Under the pieces are notes generated by a model, which did not search any database, was not told the DNA's origin, and was given only the letters and a program-made list of their open reading frames with translations. DNA of 64,000 nt from a bacterium M00.F.Ca.ET.205.01.1.1 (GTDB lineage: Bacteria > Pseudomonadota > Alphaproteobacteria > Rhizobiales > Rhizobiaceae). Position 1 is the stretch's first letter. Each line of letters opens with the position of its first letter. The stretch lies in contig SRUQ01000008.1 in assembly GCA_004791255.1 (NCBI GenBank), positions 62,001 through 126,000 of the forward strand, given 5' to 3'. Of the stretch, positions 50,418 through 59,445 are shown piece by piece. A program made the translations under genes and the position numbers.

Positions 50418-50548
50418 GGCTGGTCCCCCTGTTCTCGACCTTGCGTGCAATCGTGTCCGTCTAGGGCGGAACACAGGATGACGCAAACAGCAAGTTTAGC
50501 CGGGAACGATAGGGCACCGAAGCGGCGGGACCGACCGCATTGGACGAA

Positions 50549-50569
50549 TTGGATAAATAATTTGACCAG
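50549..50569. promoter_or_regulatory. operator-like site upstream of the GntR gene, related to the glcD site
   Basis: TTGGATAAATAATTTGACCAG aligns with CTGGTCAAAATCTTTTACCA in the glcD repeat, sharing the outer TGG and ACCAG half-sites and the AT-rich centre. The position, 55 bases upstream of the GntR start, fits autoregulation. Confidence 0.55.
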
Positions 50570-50623
50570 TTGGCGACGCGGGCTTTATCCTGCGCAACAC
50601 AAAATCAAGCCCCAGGCACTCGG

Positions 50624-51427
50624 TTGAGCGACATTTTCTCCAGGATCGAGCATTCGCGAACCGCCGACGAGGTGGTTCAGCAGATCGAGAGCCTGATCCT
50701 CGAAGGCGTGCTGCGCACCGGCGACCGCCTGCCGGGCGAGCGCGAGCTGGCACGCCAGTTCGACGTGTCGCGGCCGATCCTGCGCGACGCGCTGAAGGCA
50801 CTCGAGGGACGCAACCTCCTGACGACCAAGGCAGGCGGCGGCACCTATGTCGCCGACATTATCGGCCAGCTGTTCACCAAACCGGTGGCGGACCTGATCT
50901 CGACGCATCGCAAGGCGGTGGCCGACTATCTGGAGTATCGCCGCGAGATTGAAGGTGTGGCGGCCGAGTACGCGGCGCGGCGCGCCACGCCGGAAGATCT
51001 GGCGCTGCTCGACCGGATCATGGCACGCATGGACGAGGCGCACCGCACCGGCGATTTCGACGACGAAGCCGAGATCGATGTCGAGTTCCACCATGCGATC
51101 TGCGAGTGCGCGCACAACATCCTGCTCCTGCACACGCTGCGCTCCTGCTACCGGCTCCTGTCGGAAGGCGTGTTCCAGAACCGGCTGCTGGTGTTCACCG
51201 TGCCCGGCGCGCGCGAGGCGCTGCTTGCCCAACACCGGGCGATCCATGCCGCGGTCAAGGCCGGCGACCCGGCCGGCGCGCGGCAGGCGGCCATGGACCA
51301 CATGACCTATGTCGAGCGGTCGATGGCGGAAGCCGAGCGCAGCGGCGACTGGCAGCGCGTCTCGCGGCTGAGGCTGCGACAGCGCTCGGAAGCCGGCGCT
51401 ATCGAACCGGCGCGCAAGCGCTCCTGA
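50624..51427 (+). CDS. FCD-domain GntR transcriptional regulator, LldR/PdhR-like
   Basis: The 267-residue protein starts at a TTG (LSDIFSRIEHSRTADEV); no ATG gives a better fit. The GntR helix-turn-helix is TGDRLPGERELARQFDVSRP, then LRDALKALEGRNLLTTK. The FCD domain has the metal/effector residues in DEAEIDVEFHHAICECAH and HRAIHAAVKAGDPAGARQA. Such regulators respond to 2-hydroxy acids. The gene is 26 bases upstream of lldD in the same direction, and a related operator precedes glcD, so it probably controls lactate and glycolate oxidation. Confidence 0.85.
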   Translation: MSDIFSRIEHSRTADEVVQQIESLILEGVLRTGDRLPGERELARQFDVSRPILRDALKALEGRNLLTTKAGGGTYVADIIGQLFTKPVADLISTHRKAVADYLEYRREIEGVAAEYAARRATPEDLALLDRIMARMDEAHRTGDFDDEAEIDVEFHHAICECAHNILLLHTLRSCYRLLSEGVFQNRLLVFTVPGAREALLAQHRAIHAAVKAGDPAGARQAAMDHMTYVERSMAEAERSGDWQRVSRLRLRQRSEAGAIEPARKRS

Positions 51428-51453
51428 ACAGATTAGACCGAACAGGGACCACG

Positions 51454-52590
51454 ATGAGCGACATCCTGACTATTGCCGACCTCAAGGACCTGGCGCGGCG
51501 ACGCGTGCCCAGGATGTTCTTTGACTATGCCGATTCCGGCGCATGGACCGAAAGCACCTACCGGGCCAACGAGGAGGATTTCGGCAAGATCAAGTTCCGC
51601 CAGCGCGTGCTGGTCGACATGAGCAACCGCTCGCTGGAATCGACCATGGTCGGCGAAAAGGTGGCGATGCCGGTGGCGCTCGCTCCGACCGGGCTGACCG
51701 GCATGCAGCATGCCGACGGCGAGATGCTGGCGGCGCAGGCGGCGGAGGAATTCGGGGTGCCGTTCACCTTGTCGACGATGAGCATCTGCTCGATCGAGGA
51801 TGTCGCCTCGGTGACAAGCAAGCCGTTCTGGTTCCAGCTCTACGTGCTGCGCGACAAGGATTTCGTGCTCAACCTGATCGACCGCGCGAAGGCGGCCAAA
51901 TGCTCGGCGCTGGTGCTGACGCTCGACCTGCAGATCCTCGGCCAGCGGCACAAGGATGTCCGCAACGGGCTTTCGGCACCACCCAAGATGACGCTGACCA
52001 ACATCGCCGACATCGCGATGCGCCCGCGCTGGTGGATGGGCATGGCCGGCACCAAACGGCGCACCTTCCGCAACATTGTCGGCCATGCCAAGGGCGTCGG
52101 CGACGTGGCCTCGCTGGCGTCTTGGACCACCGAACAGTTCGATCCGCATCTGTCGTGGAAGGATGTCGCCTGGATCAAGGAGCGCTGGGGCGGCAAGCTG
52201 ATCCTGAAAGGTATTCTCGACAAGGAGGACGCCTTGATGGCGGCCGAGACAGGCGCCGACGCCATCGTGGTCTCCAACCATGGCGGGCGCCAGTTGGATG
52301 GCGCATCGTCGTCGATCATGGCCCTGGAAGAGATCGCGGATGCGGTCGGAGACAGGATCGAAGTGCATATGGATGGCGGCATCCGGTCGGGCCAGGACGT
52401 GCTCAAGGCGCTCTGTCTCGGCGCAAAGGGCACCTATATCGGCCGGCCATTCCTCTACGGCCTCGGCGCACTCGGCAAGGAAGGGGTTACCAAGGCTTTG
52501 GAAATCATCCGAAAGGAGATGGACATCACGCTTGCGCTGTGCGGAAAGCGTCTGGTGACCGACATGGGCAAAGACCAGCTTCGCCGCTAG
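51454..52590 (+). CDS. lldD: FMN-dependent L-lactate dehydrogenase / alpha-hydroxy-acid oxidase
   Basis: The 378-residue protein starts MSDILTIADLKDLARRRVPR. FMN and substrate residues of the family are visible: PVALAPTGLTGMQHADGEML, FWFQLYVLRDKD, LVLTLDLQILGQRHKD, the Lys in LILKGILDKEDA, the catalytic His in VVSNHGGRQLDGA and VHMDGGIRSGQDVLKAL. It oxidises an L-2-hydroxyacid (L-lactate most likely) and transfers electrons to the respiratory chain. It is downstream of the FCD-GntR regulator in the same unit. Confidence 0.9.
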   Translation: MSDILTIADLKDLARRRVPRMFFDYADSGAWTESTYRANEEDFGKIKFRQRVLVDMSNRSLESTMVGEKVAMPVALAPTGLTGMQHADGEMLAAQAAEEFGVPFTLSTMSICSIEDVASVTSKPFWFQLYVLRDKDFVLNLIDRAKAAKCSALVLTLDLQILGQRHKDVRNGLSAPPKMTLTNIADIAMRPRWWMGMAGTKRRTFRNIVGHAKGVGDVASLASWTTEQFDPHLSWKDVAWIKERWGGKLILKGILDKEDALMAAETGADAIVVSNHGGRQLDGASSSIMALEEIADAVGDRIEVHMDGGIRSGQDVLKALCLGAKGTYIGRPFLYGLGALGKEGVTKALEIIRKEMDITLALCGKRLVTDMGKDQLRR

Positions 52591-52627
52591 GGTCGGTGAC
52601 GGCCCGACCACGGAGACAAGCTAAGCC

Positions 52628-53392
52628 TTGACGGAAGCCGGCATCCACTTTCTTGACGCGCAGGGGCCGGACGGCTTGCGCCTCTACGCGATCGGCGACG
52701 TGCATGGCCGGCTCGACCTTTTGACCGCCATGCATCGGCGCATCGAGGCGGAGATCGCGCATGACAGGCCTGCCGACTGGCGCGTCATCCATCTTGGCGA
52801 CTATGTCGACCGCGGACCGGACTCCAAGGGCGTCATCAACTTCCTGATCGAGGCGCGCGCACGCGATCCGCGAAACCTGATGCTGGCCGGCAACCACGAC
52901 GTCGGCTTTCTGGATTTTCTCAAAGCCCCCGACGCGGAAGGGCTTTTTATCCGCTTTGGCGGCATCCAGACGGCGCACTCCTACGGCGTGCCGCTGAGTG
53001 AAGGCACCTGGCTCGGCAAAGAGGCCACGCTGCGCAAGGGCCACCAAGCCCTGGTCGAGGCGGTGCCGCCAAGCCATGTCGACTTCCTGCGCAAGCTGAC
53101 TTTTCGGGTGACGTTCGGCGACTTCTTCTTCTGCCATGCGGGCATCAGGCCCGATGTGGCACTGGAGCGGCAGAACCCGCAGGACCTGATCTGGATCCGC
53201 GAGGCCTTCCACAACCATCCCGGCCTCTATCCGAAGATCATCGTCCACGGCCACACGCCGGTGCCCGAGGCGGAAGTGATGGCCAACCGCGTCAATGTCG
53301 ACACGCTTGCCTGGCAATCAGGCATGCTGAGCGCGCTCGTCGTCGATGGGCGAGACAAGCGCATCCTGGAAATGGCGATAAAGGCGGCTTGA
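52628..53392 (+). CDS. calcineurin-like metallophosphatase, PrpA/Ser-Thr phosphatase type
   Basis: The 254-residue protein starts at a TTG (MTEAGIHFLD). The metallophosphatase motifs are in order: IGDVHGRLDLL, HLGDYVDRGPDSKG, LMLAGNHDVGFL, CHAGIRPDVAL and VHGHTPVPEAEV. This matches the PPP-like bacterial phosphatases that act on phosphoproteins or dinucleoside polyphosphates. It follows lldD by 37 bases in the same direction, so it might be cotranscribed, without an obvious functional link. Confidence 0.86.
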   Translation: MTEAGIHFLDAQGPDGLRLYAIGDVHGRLDLLTAMHRRIEAEIAHDRPADWRVIHLGDYVDRGPDSKGVINFLIEARARDPRNLMLAGNHDVGFLDFLKAPDAEGLFIRFGGIQTAHSYGVPLSEGTWLGKEATLRKGHQALVEAVPPSHVDFLRKLTFRVTFGDFFFCHAGIRPDVALERQNPQDLIWIREAFHNHPGLYPKIIVHGHTPVPEAEVMANRVNVDTLAWQSGMLSALVVDGRDKRILEMAIKAA

Positions 53393-53426
53393 GCCCGCGC
53401 GTCCGGGGACGCGAAAAGGCCGGCGT

Positions 53427-53567
53427 TCAGCGCAGCGAGGCGGTGACGCCGTAGCCGTCGACGGCATTGTGGTTGTTGGCCGCGTCGGCGGCATAGATGC
53501 CGAGACCGCCGACCACGATGGCGGACAGCATGGCAAAGGACAGAAGCGCTGCTTTCACGGAAGTCAT
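53427..53567 (-). CDS. 46-residue exported small protein
   Basis: The frame starts MTSVKAALLSFAMLSAIVVG, a signal peptide or single membrane segment. The short mature part, AADAANNHNAVDGYGVTASL, follows. Small proteins of this shape are recurrent in rhizobia. The start has only a weak AAGAG ribosome-binding site. It is convergent with the phosphatase gene. The function is unknown. Confidence 0.5.
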   Translation of the reverse strand: MTSVKAALLSFAMLSAIVVGGLGIYAADAANNHNAVDGYGVTASLR

Positions 53568-53851
53568 CTCTTGTTGAGCTTTCTGCATCTGTACACGAGG
53601 CGGTTACCAATGCGTTGAAACCGAAAATACGTCTCAAAGTTTCGACGATTTCGCGCTTCTAGGCGTGTTCTGTATCGGCGGTGTGTCGCACGGGTCACAC
53701 AAAAGGTTCATCCCGGTTGCACAGCCGATATAGAGCGCGCGCCTTCTAGGATGGCGGGCGGACACAAGCCAAGGATGAAGAGGGTTTTCCCCAGGCGGAT
53801 TCACGGCCGCGTGCCAATTATGTCACGCACAGGTCCGTGAGAGGCGGATGA

Positions 53852-54550
53852 TCAGATCGTCGCCACCCAGGCGCGGGCGATGGCGATGCCGGCCGAGTCG
53901 GCGTCGGGGCCGTTGCGTTCTATCTCTCCGGCGAGGCGGTCGTTCCAGTCGGGATGACGCGCGGCGATGATTTCGGCGAAGGACGTGCTCCAGTCGCGCA
54001 CCATCGGCGTATCGGCCTCGAAATGGAACTGGAAGCCATAGGCGGCACGGCCAAGCCGAAAGGCCTGGTTTTCAGCCACCGCGCTGCCGGCAAGCCGCAC
54101 GGCGTTTTCCGGCAGCCCGAACGTGTCATCGTGCCATTCGAAGATCGGAAAATTTTCGGGAAGTGCAGCAAGCACCGGATCCGACTTCGCGGCCGGCGTC
54201 AGCGAAACCTTGTGCCAGCCGAATTCGGTGGCGCCGCCGATCTGGTTGCTGCCGCCGTAGGCGCGCGCCAGAAGCTGGCTGCCGAGGCAGATGCCAAGCA
54301 CCGAGCGATCCGTATCGGCGAAATCGCGCGTCAGTTCGAGCAATGCCGGGAAGTATGGGCAGATCTCGTCATCGAGCGCGTTCTGGGCGCCGCCAAGCAC
54401 GACAATGGCATCATGCTCCTCGCTGCTGTCGGGCAAGGTCTCGCCACGATAGGGCTTGCGCAGGTCGATATCGGCGCCGGCTTCGGCCAGCGCCGCGCCG
54501 ATCTGGCCAAGGCCCTCATTGTCGAAATTCTGGACCACCAGCACCCGCAT
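53852..54550 (-). CDS. class I glutamine amidotransferase-like protein
   Basis: The 232-residue protein starts MRVLVVQNFDNEGLGQIG. The nucleophile elbow is LGICLGSQLLARAYGG with Cys, and the His of the triad lies in GFQFHFEADTP, with a downstream Glu. It resembles stand-alone amidotransferases related to GMP synthase domains that act on gamma-glutamyl compounds or are of unknown substrate. It is a single gene, divergent from 54639. Confidence 0.82.
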   Translation of the reverse strand: MRVLVVQNFDNEGLGQIGAALAEAGADIDLRKPYRGETLPDSSEEHDAIVVLGGAQNALDDEICPYFPALLELTRDFADTDRSVLGICLGSQLLARAYGGSNQIGGATEFGWHKVSLTPAAKSDPVLAALPENFPIFEWHDDTFGLPENAVRLAGSAVAENQAFRLGRAAYGFQFHFEADTPMVRDWSTSFAEIIAARHPDWNDRLAGEIERNGPDADSAGIAIARAWVATI

Positions 54551-54638
54551 CGAAAAACCCTGCTGACATGAAAATGATGCGCCGAGCGATATCATGGCGC
54601 CGGCATTTCAGCCAAGATGCGAGCGCGCGGAGAAAACT

Positions 54639-55286
54639 ATGCCACTGCAGAACCGGGTCGATCCGTTCGGCGCCATCCATGCCGTGCCGGAGCGCGGCCT
54701 GTTCACCGGCAATCGCGGCATCATCCATGATCCCGAAACCAAGACGCTGCTGAAAAAGCGCTGGGCCTTGCCAGCCTGGATCATCTGCGTGTGCCAGTTC
54801 CGCAATGTGCGGCGCGAGCCGATGGGCCGCAACAGGGCTGGTGGCAAACCCGGCTGGACGGAATTGTTCTTCCTCGACGAGGTGACGGCGCTGGCGGCCG
54901 GGCATCGCCCCTGCTTCTTCTGCCGGCGCGAGCGGGCGAAGGATTTCGTCAAGCGCTTCGGAGACGCGTTCAACATTGCCGAGCCGCGCGCGCCAATGGT
55001 CGACAAACGGCTGCACAAGGAGCGGCTGGCTTCGGGCGGCAGACCACCAGTGGTTGCTCTTGACGACCTTGCACGCCTGCCGGAAGGCGCAATGGTTGCG
55101 GATGGCGGCAAGGCCTTTGCCTTGCATGGCGGAAAAGTACTGCGCTGGTCGTTCGCCGGATATGGCCCGCCGGCTGATTTCGGGCAGCTCCAAGGCAATA
55201 CACTTTCACTGCTGACACCGGCGACGACGCTCGCCGTCCTGCGGCATGGCTTCCAACCAGTCTGGCACTCGTCAGCCGAGGCTTGA
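54639..55286 (+). CDS. conserved-type hypothetical protein with a CxxC knuckle
   Basis: The 215-residue protein starts MPLQNRVDPFGAIHAVPERG and continues FTGNRGIIHDPETKTLLKK. It has HRPCFFCRRERAKDFVKRFG and a C-terminal half with LHKERLASGG and a beta-rich end. The single CFFC and surrounding basic residues could be a nucleic-acid or metal site. No named domain is recognised. It is followed 32 bases later by rsmE. Confidence 0.6.
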   Translation: MPLQNRVDPFGAIHAVPERGLFTGNRGIIHDPETKTLLKKRWALPAWIICVCQFRNVRREPMGRNRAGGKPGWTELFFLDEVTALAAGHRPCFFCRRERAKDFVKRFGDAFNIAEPRAPMVDKRLHKERLASGGRPPVVALDDLARLPEGAMVADGGKAFALHGGKVLRWSFAGYGPPADFGQLQGNTLSLLTPATTLAVLRHGFQPVWHSSAEA

Positions 55287-55317
55287 CGCCGGCGGCCACG
55301 TCGCCCATTCCTCGGCG

Positions 55318-56052
55318 ATGCGCGCCAATTACAAGATGCAACGTCTGTTCGTGGCCGACGATCTCGGGCCCGATGCCGAGTTCGACGCCGACCAGCAGCA
55401 GAGCCATTATCTCCAGCATGTGCTGCGGCTCGGCGAAGGCGCCGAAGTGCTACTTTTCAACGGCCGCGACGGCGAATGGTCGGCGGCCATCGCGGCGAAA
55501 TCGAAGAAAGTGGTAAGGCTCAGGGTGCGCGAGCAACAAAGGCCGCAGCCGCCCCTGCCCGATCTCATCTATTGCTTCGCGCCGCTGAAACAGGGACGGC
55601 TCGACTATCTCGTGCAGAAGGCCGTCGAAATGGGTGCCGGCGTGCTGCAGCCGGTCATCACCCAACACACGCAAGTGGCAAAGCCTTCGATCGATCGCCT
55701 GCGCGCCAATGTCGTCGAGGCGGCCGAGCAATGCGGCATCCTGGCGGTGCCGGAGGTGCGTGAGGCGGAAAAGTTCGAACGGCTGCTGACCGGCTGGGAC
55801 AAGGAGCGGCGGCTGATCTTCTGCGACGAGGATGCCTCGACCAACAATCCGCTGGCAGCGCTGCAGGCGATAAAGGAGAAAAAACTCGCGCTGCTTGTCG
55901 GGCCTGAAGGCGGGTTTTCCGATGACGAGCGCAGGATGTTGCGGGCGCTTCCCTTCGTCACCGCCATTCCGCTGGGTCCGCGCATCCTGCGCGCCGATAC
56001 GGCGGCGGTCGCCGCATTTTCGGTAATGCAAGCGACCATTGGCGACTGGTAA
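55318..56052 (+). CDS. rsmE: 16S rRNA m3U1498 methyltransferase
   Basis: The 244-residue SPOUT methyltransferase starts MRANYKMQRLFVADDLGPDA. It has the N-terminal PUA-like part (HYLQHVLRLGEGAEVLLFNG), DLIYCFAPLKQGRLDYLVQK, and the trefoil-knot SAM site LALLVGPEGGFSDDERRML with IPLGPRILRADTAAVAA. It methylates U1498 in the ribosomal decoding region. It is located just upstream of gshA, an arrangement seen in other rhizobia. Confidence 0.92.
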   Translation: MRANYKMQRLFVADDLGPDAEFDADQQQSHYLQHVLRLGEGAEVLLFNGRDGEWSAAIAAKSKKVVRLRVREQQRPQPPLPDLIYCFAPLKQGRLDYLVQKAVEMGAGVLQPVITQHTQVAKPSIDRLRANVVEAAEQCGILAVPEVREAEKFERLLTGWDKERRLIFCDEDASTNNPLAALQAIKEKKLALLVGPEGGFSDDERRMLRALPFVTAIPLGPRILRADTAAVAAFSVMQATIGDW

Positions 56053-56248
56053 GACTTCGTCTCCTGCAAGGGGCACGTCCTGGCCGCGGCCTTCAATTCC
56101 TCTTGACCTGTGGCTCAGGATTTTTCGCTTGATCGGCTACTGACATTTCGTCCATTTAGCGCCCGGCGGTCGTCCGGTCGCTCTACAGCTGCGCGCGTCC
56201 TTTCGGAGGCGCAAGGGACGCTGTAGGACTTGATTGGGCAGTGATCCT

Positions 56249-56277
56249 CTCCGAAAATCGGAAGTCGATTTTCGGAG
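56249..56277. repeat. hairpin element upstream of gshA
   Basis: CTCCGAAAATC (56249-56259) pairs with GATTTTCGGAG (56267-56277) around a 7-base loop. The sequence is typical of short dispersed rhizobial hairpins. It is 22 bases from the gshA start and could affect its translation. Confidence 0.6.
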
Positions 56278-56298
56278 TCAGGTACGGAGGGCTTGAAA

Positions 56299-57672
56299 AT
56301 GGCGCGCGATACTACCGATTTCCGGCCAATCGAAGGCATTGACGAACTCGTCGAGCATCTGGCCGAAGGCAACAAGCCGCGCGACAAGTGGCGCATCGGC
56401 ACCGAACACGAGAAGTTCCCCTTCTATGTCGACGGCAACGCGCCGGTGCCTTACGGCGGCGAGCGCGGCATCCGCGCCATCCTCGAAGGCATGCAGCAAA
56501 AGCTCGGCTGGGACCCGATCATCGACGATGGCCGCATCATCGGCCTGGTCGAGCCGACCGGCCAGGGCGCGATCTCGCTGGAGCCCGGCGGCCAATTCGA
56601 ACTTTCCGGCGCGCCGCTGGAGTCCATCCATCAGACCTGCCGCGAAGGCAATGCGCATCTGGCGCAGGTGCGCGAGATCGCCGAACCGATGGGCATCCGC
56701 TTCCTCGGCCTTGGCGGCAGCCCGAAATGGTCGCTGGCCGAGACACCGAAAATGCCGAAGTCGCGCTATGAGATCATGACGCGCTACATGCCCAAGGTCG
56801 GCACCAAGGGCCTCGACATGATGTACCGCACCTGCACCATCCAGGTGAATCTCGACTTCGAGAGCGAGGCCGACATGCGTCGCAAGATGCAGGTGTCGCT
56901 GAAGCTGCAGCCGCTGTCGACGGCGCTGTTCGCCAATTCGCCCTTCACCGAAAGCCGGCCGAACGGCCTGCAGAGCTGGCGCGGCGATATCTGGCGCGAC
57001 ACCGACAACCAGCGCTCGGGCCTGCTCGAATTCTGCTTCTCGCCCGAATTCGGTTTTGCCGACTATGTCGAATGGGCGCTCGACGTGCCGATGTATTTCG
57101 TCATACGCGACGGCCGCTATCACGACATGACGCACATCACCTTCCGCCAGTTCATGGCCGGTGCGGCGCGCAATGAAGTGCCGGACGGGCTGCCGACGAT
57201 GGGCGACTGGGCGAACCATCTGTCGACACTGTTTCCGGACGTGCGACTGAAGCGTTTTCTTGAAATGCGCGGCGCCGACGGCGGGCCATGGCGGCGCATC
57301 TGCGCGCTGCCGGCCTTCTGGGTCGGGCTGCTCTATGACGAGGCGGCCCTCGACGCCGCCGAGGCGCTGACGTCGAGTTGGACCTACAAGGAAGTGCTGG
57401 CGATGCGCAACGCCGTGCCGGAGCAAGGCATTGCAGCGCCCTTCCGCAACACCACGCTGCGTGAAATCGCGCGTGACGTGATGGTCATCTCGCGCATGGG
57501 CCTGAAGAACCGCGGCAAGAAGAACCGCGACGGCTACGACGAAACCTCCTTCCTCAACACGCTCGACGAGGTCGTGGCGCGCGGCACCACCAGCGCCGAG
57601 GAGATGCTGTCGGCCTATCACACGCGCTGGGGCGGCTCGATCGAGCCGGTGTTCATGGAATACGCCTATTGA
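56299..57672 (+). CDS. gshA: glutamate-cysteine ligase, plant/alphaproteobacterial type
   Basis: The 457-residue protein starts MARDTTDFRPIEGIDEL at 56299, with GGAGG seven bases upstream. A TTG six bases earlier is less likely. It contains the GCS2 core: WRIGTEHEKFPFYVDG, EPGGQFELSGAPLESIHQTC, and MYRTCTIQVNLDFESEADM followed by LFANSPFTESRPNGLQSWRG. It makes gamma-glutamylcysteine, the first step of glutathione synthesis, needed for redox balance and symbiosis in rhizobia. Confidence 0.95.
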   Translation: MARDTTDFRPIEGIDELVEHLAEGNKPRDKWRIGTEHEKFPFYVDGNAPVPYGGERGIRAILEGMQQKLGWDPIIDDGRIIGLVEPTGQGAISLEPGGQFELSGAPLESIHQTCREGNAHLAQVREIAEPMGIRFLGLGGSPKWSLAETPKMPKSRYEIMTRYMPKVGTKGLDMMYRTCTIQVNLDFESEADMRRKMQVSLKLQPLSTALFANSPFTESRPNGLQSWRGDIWRDTDNQRSGLLEFCFSPEFGFADYVEWALDVPMYFVIRDGRYHDMTHITFRQFMAGAARNEVPDGLPTMGDWANHLSTLFPDVRLKRFLEMRGADGGPWRRICALPAFWVGLLYDEAALDAAEALTSSWTYKEVLAMRNAVPEQGIAAPFRNTTLREIARDVMVISRMGLKNRGKKNRDGYDETSFLNTLDEVVARGTTSAEEMLSAYHTRWGGSIEPVFMEYAY

Positions 57673-57770
57673 GTCCACGGTTTGACGCAGCCGATAGATG
57701 CCGAAAGGCGCTTCAATCGGCTGCGGAAACGAATTAGGCTTCTCCGGCGAGGATTTCCGGAGGAGAAACC

Positions 57771-58766
57771 ATGCCTACCTTGTTCGATATGCTGGCGCAG
57801 GCCCAGAACGGCAACGGCATGCAGGTGCTTGCCCAGCAATATGGGCTTTCGATGCAGCAGACGCAGGCCGCGGTCGCAGCACTGCTGCCGGCCTTCTCGC
57901 AAGGGCTGCAGCGCAACACCGCCGATCCCTATGGGCTCGGCGCCTTCATGACGGCGATGGCGAGCGGCCAGCACGCCAAATATTTCGAGGACGCAGCCAG
58001 AGCCTTCTCGCCGCAAGGCGTCAATGAGGGCAATGGCATTCTGGGGCATCTGTTCGGCTCGAAGGACCTGTCGCGCGCCGTCGCCAGCCAGGCGGCGCAG
58101 GCCAGCGGCGTCAGCCAGCAGATCCTGCAACAGATGCTGCCGGCGATCGCCTCGATGGTGATGGGCGGCCTGTTCAAGCAGACAACAAACCAGATGCAGG
58201 CCGCCGGCGGCTTTGGCGGTGGCGGCAATCCGCTCGGCGAGATCATCGAGCAGATAATGCGGCAAGGCGGCGGACTGGGCGGCGCACCGGCGCCCCAGCC
58301 GAGCCCGGCACCGCAAAATCCGATGGACAATCCGCTCGGCAAGGTGCTGCAGGACATGTTCGGCGGTGGCGCGCCGCAACCGCAAAACCAGCCGCAACCG
58401 CCGCAGAACCCCTATGGCGACAATCCGCTCGGCAAGGTCCTGCAGGACATGTTCGGCGGCGGCGCTCAGCAGCCGCAAGGCAGGGCGCAGCCCCAGCAAC
58501 CGCAGCAAACGCAAAATCCCTATGGCGACAACCCACTGGGGAAGATGTTCGAGGACATGCTGCGGCAAGCTGGCGGTGGATTGGGCGGCGGACAACCGGC
58601 ACCGCAACAACGCCAACCGCAGAGCAACCCGAGCGGCAGGCCGAAGAACCCGTTCGACGATATATTCGGCCAGATGTTCGAGACCGGCGCGCAGCAGCGT
58701 GACGAGTACCAGAAGGGCATGGAAACGATCTTCGACCAGTTCAAGCGCGGCATGGACCGGCGCTGA
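57771..58766 (+). CDS. DUF937-type protein with glycine/glutamine-rich repeats
   Basis: The 331-residue protein starts MPTLFDMLAQAQNGNGMQVL. The N-terminal 150 residues are the DUF937 helical domain (GLSMQQTQAAVAALLPAFSQ, then GVSQQILQQMLPAIASMVMG). After that come repeats built on NPYGDNPLGKVLQDMFGGG (three close copies plus degenerate ends) separated by Pro/Gln linkers. The C-terminus is charged (YQKGMETIFDQFKRGMD). There is no signal peptide. The function is unknown; the repeats suggest a binding or assembly role. Confidence 0.82.
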   Translation: MPTLFDMLAQAQNGNGMQVLAQQYGLSMQQTQAAVAALLPAFSQGLQRNTADPYGLGAFMTAMASGQHAKYFEDAARAFSPQGVNEGNGILGHLFGSKDLSRAVASQAAQASGVSQQILQQMLPAIASMVMGGLFKQTTNQMQAAGGFGGGGNPLGEIIEQIMRQGGGLGGAPAPQPSPAPQNPMDNPLGKVLQDMFGGGAPQPQNQPQPPQNPYGDNPLGKVLQDMFGGGAQQPQGRAQPQQPQQTQNPYGDNPLGKMFEDMLRQAGGGLGGGQPAPQQRQPQSNPSGRPKNPFDDIFGQMFETGAQQRDEYQKGMETIFDQFKRGMDRR

Positions 58767-58792
58767 ACGGCGCTTCAGTGTCGAAAAGAAAA

Positions 58793-58816
58793 GCCCGGTC
58801 CTTGGGAGGACCGGGC
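58793..58816 (+). terminator. hairpin after the DUF937 gene
   Basis: GCCCGGTCC (58793-58801) pairs with GGACCGGGC (58808-58816) around a 6-base loop, 27 bases after the stop codon. It lies in the convergent spacer with the DUF1127 gene. Confidence 0.6.
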
Positions 58817-58921
58817 AGCGTGCAGGCAGGCCGGCGGGGAACCGGCAGGGAGTGGGGAGCCTGCATGATCCTTGGTCGCGCTGAACCCTGAAAAGGTTCA
58901 ACGGAACCGAAACTTGAGCAA

Positions 58922-59212
58922 TCAGGCGACCTTGCGGGCGATGTCCTGGACGGTCTCGATCCGGTCGCTGGCAATTTCGCGCAACATCGCCGTCGGGTCG
59001 CGGCCGAACGGCACGTCGATGGCGACGTGGAGGTCGGCGCGCGTCAGGCCGATGTCGGCGAGTTCGGCATCCGACATCTCGCCCAGGCGATAGAAGGCGC
59101 GGCGATTTTTCCAGGCGCGGTAGCTGTTGGCGACGGCATTGAGCACGCGCGTCGCAACGGCCGGACGCGAGGTGATGCGCGAGGTCTCGGTGGCGAAATC
59201 GATCGTGGTCAT
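58922..59212 (-). CDS. DUF1127 family small protein
   Basis: The 96-residue protein starts MTTIDFATETSRITSRPA, with GGAGACTGCC upstream. The DUF1127 core is SYRAWKNRRAFYRLGEMSDA, then ELADIGLTRADLHVA. Small DUF1127 proteins in Brucella and Agrobacterium affect RNA turnover, phosphate and carbon handling, and some are direct targets of the LysR regulator VtlR. The divergent gene here encodes just such a LysR protein, which makes this a likely target. Confidence 0.9.
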   Translation of the reverse strand: MTTIDFATETSRITSRPAVATRVLNAVANSYRAWKNRRAFYRLGEMSDAELADIGLTRADLHVAIDVPFGRDPTAMLREIASDRIETVQDIARKVA

Positions 59213-59300
59213 GGCAGTCTCCTTCAGAGTCGAGCGGACAAAACCGGGCGATCGGCGCTGACGACAGCGGCCGTTCCGGCTTCGATTCACTTCAAGTTGT

Positions 59301-59345
59301 GCATGTCGTTGCCCCCAAAACCGGAGGCCACTTTGGGCGACATGC
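59301..59345. promoter_or_regulatory. structured inverted repeat in the DUF1127/LysR divergent spacer
   Basis: GCATGTCG (59301-59308) pairs with CGACATGC (59338-59345), and inside it CCCAAA pairs with TTTGGG. The element could be an operator, a hairpin in the DUF1127 leader or part of a small RNA. It lies 89 bases from the DUF1127 start. Confidence 0.5.
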
Positions 59346-59445
59346 AGCGCCTTCATGTGGATGTTCGTAATTTGCCATTCGCCGATTGATAAATCCAACG
59401 AATGTTTCTAATCTTTACCATCAACACCAGTGATGGATCACACCG

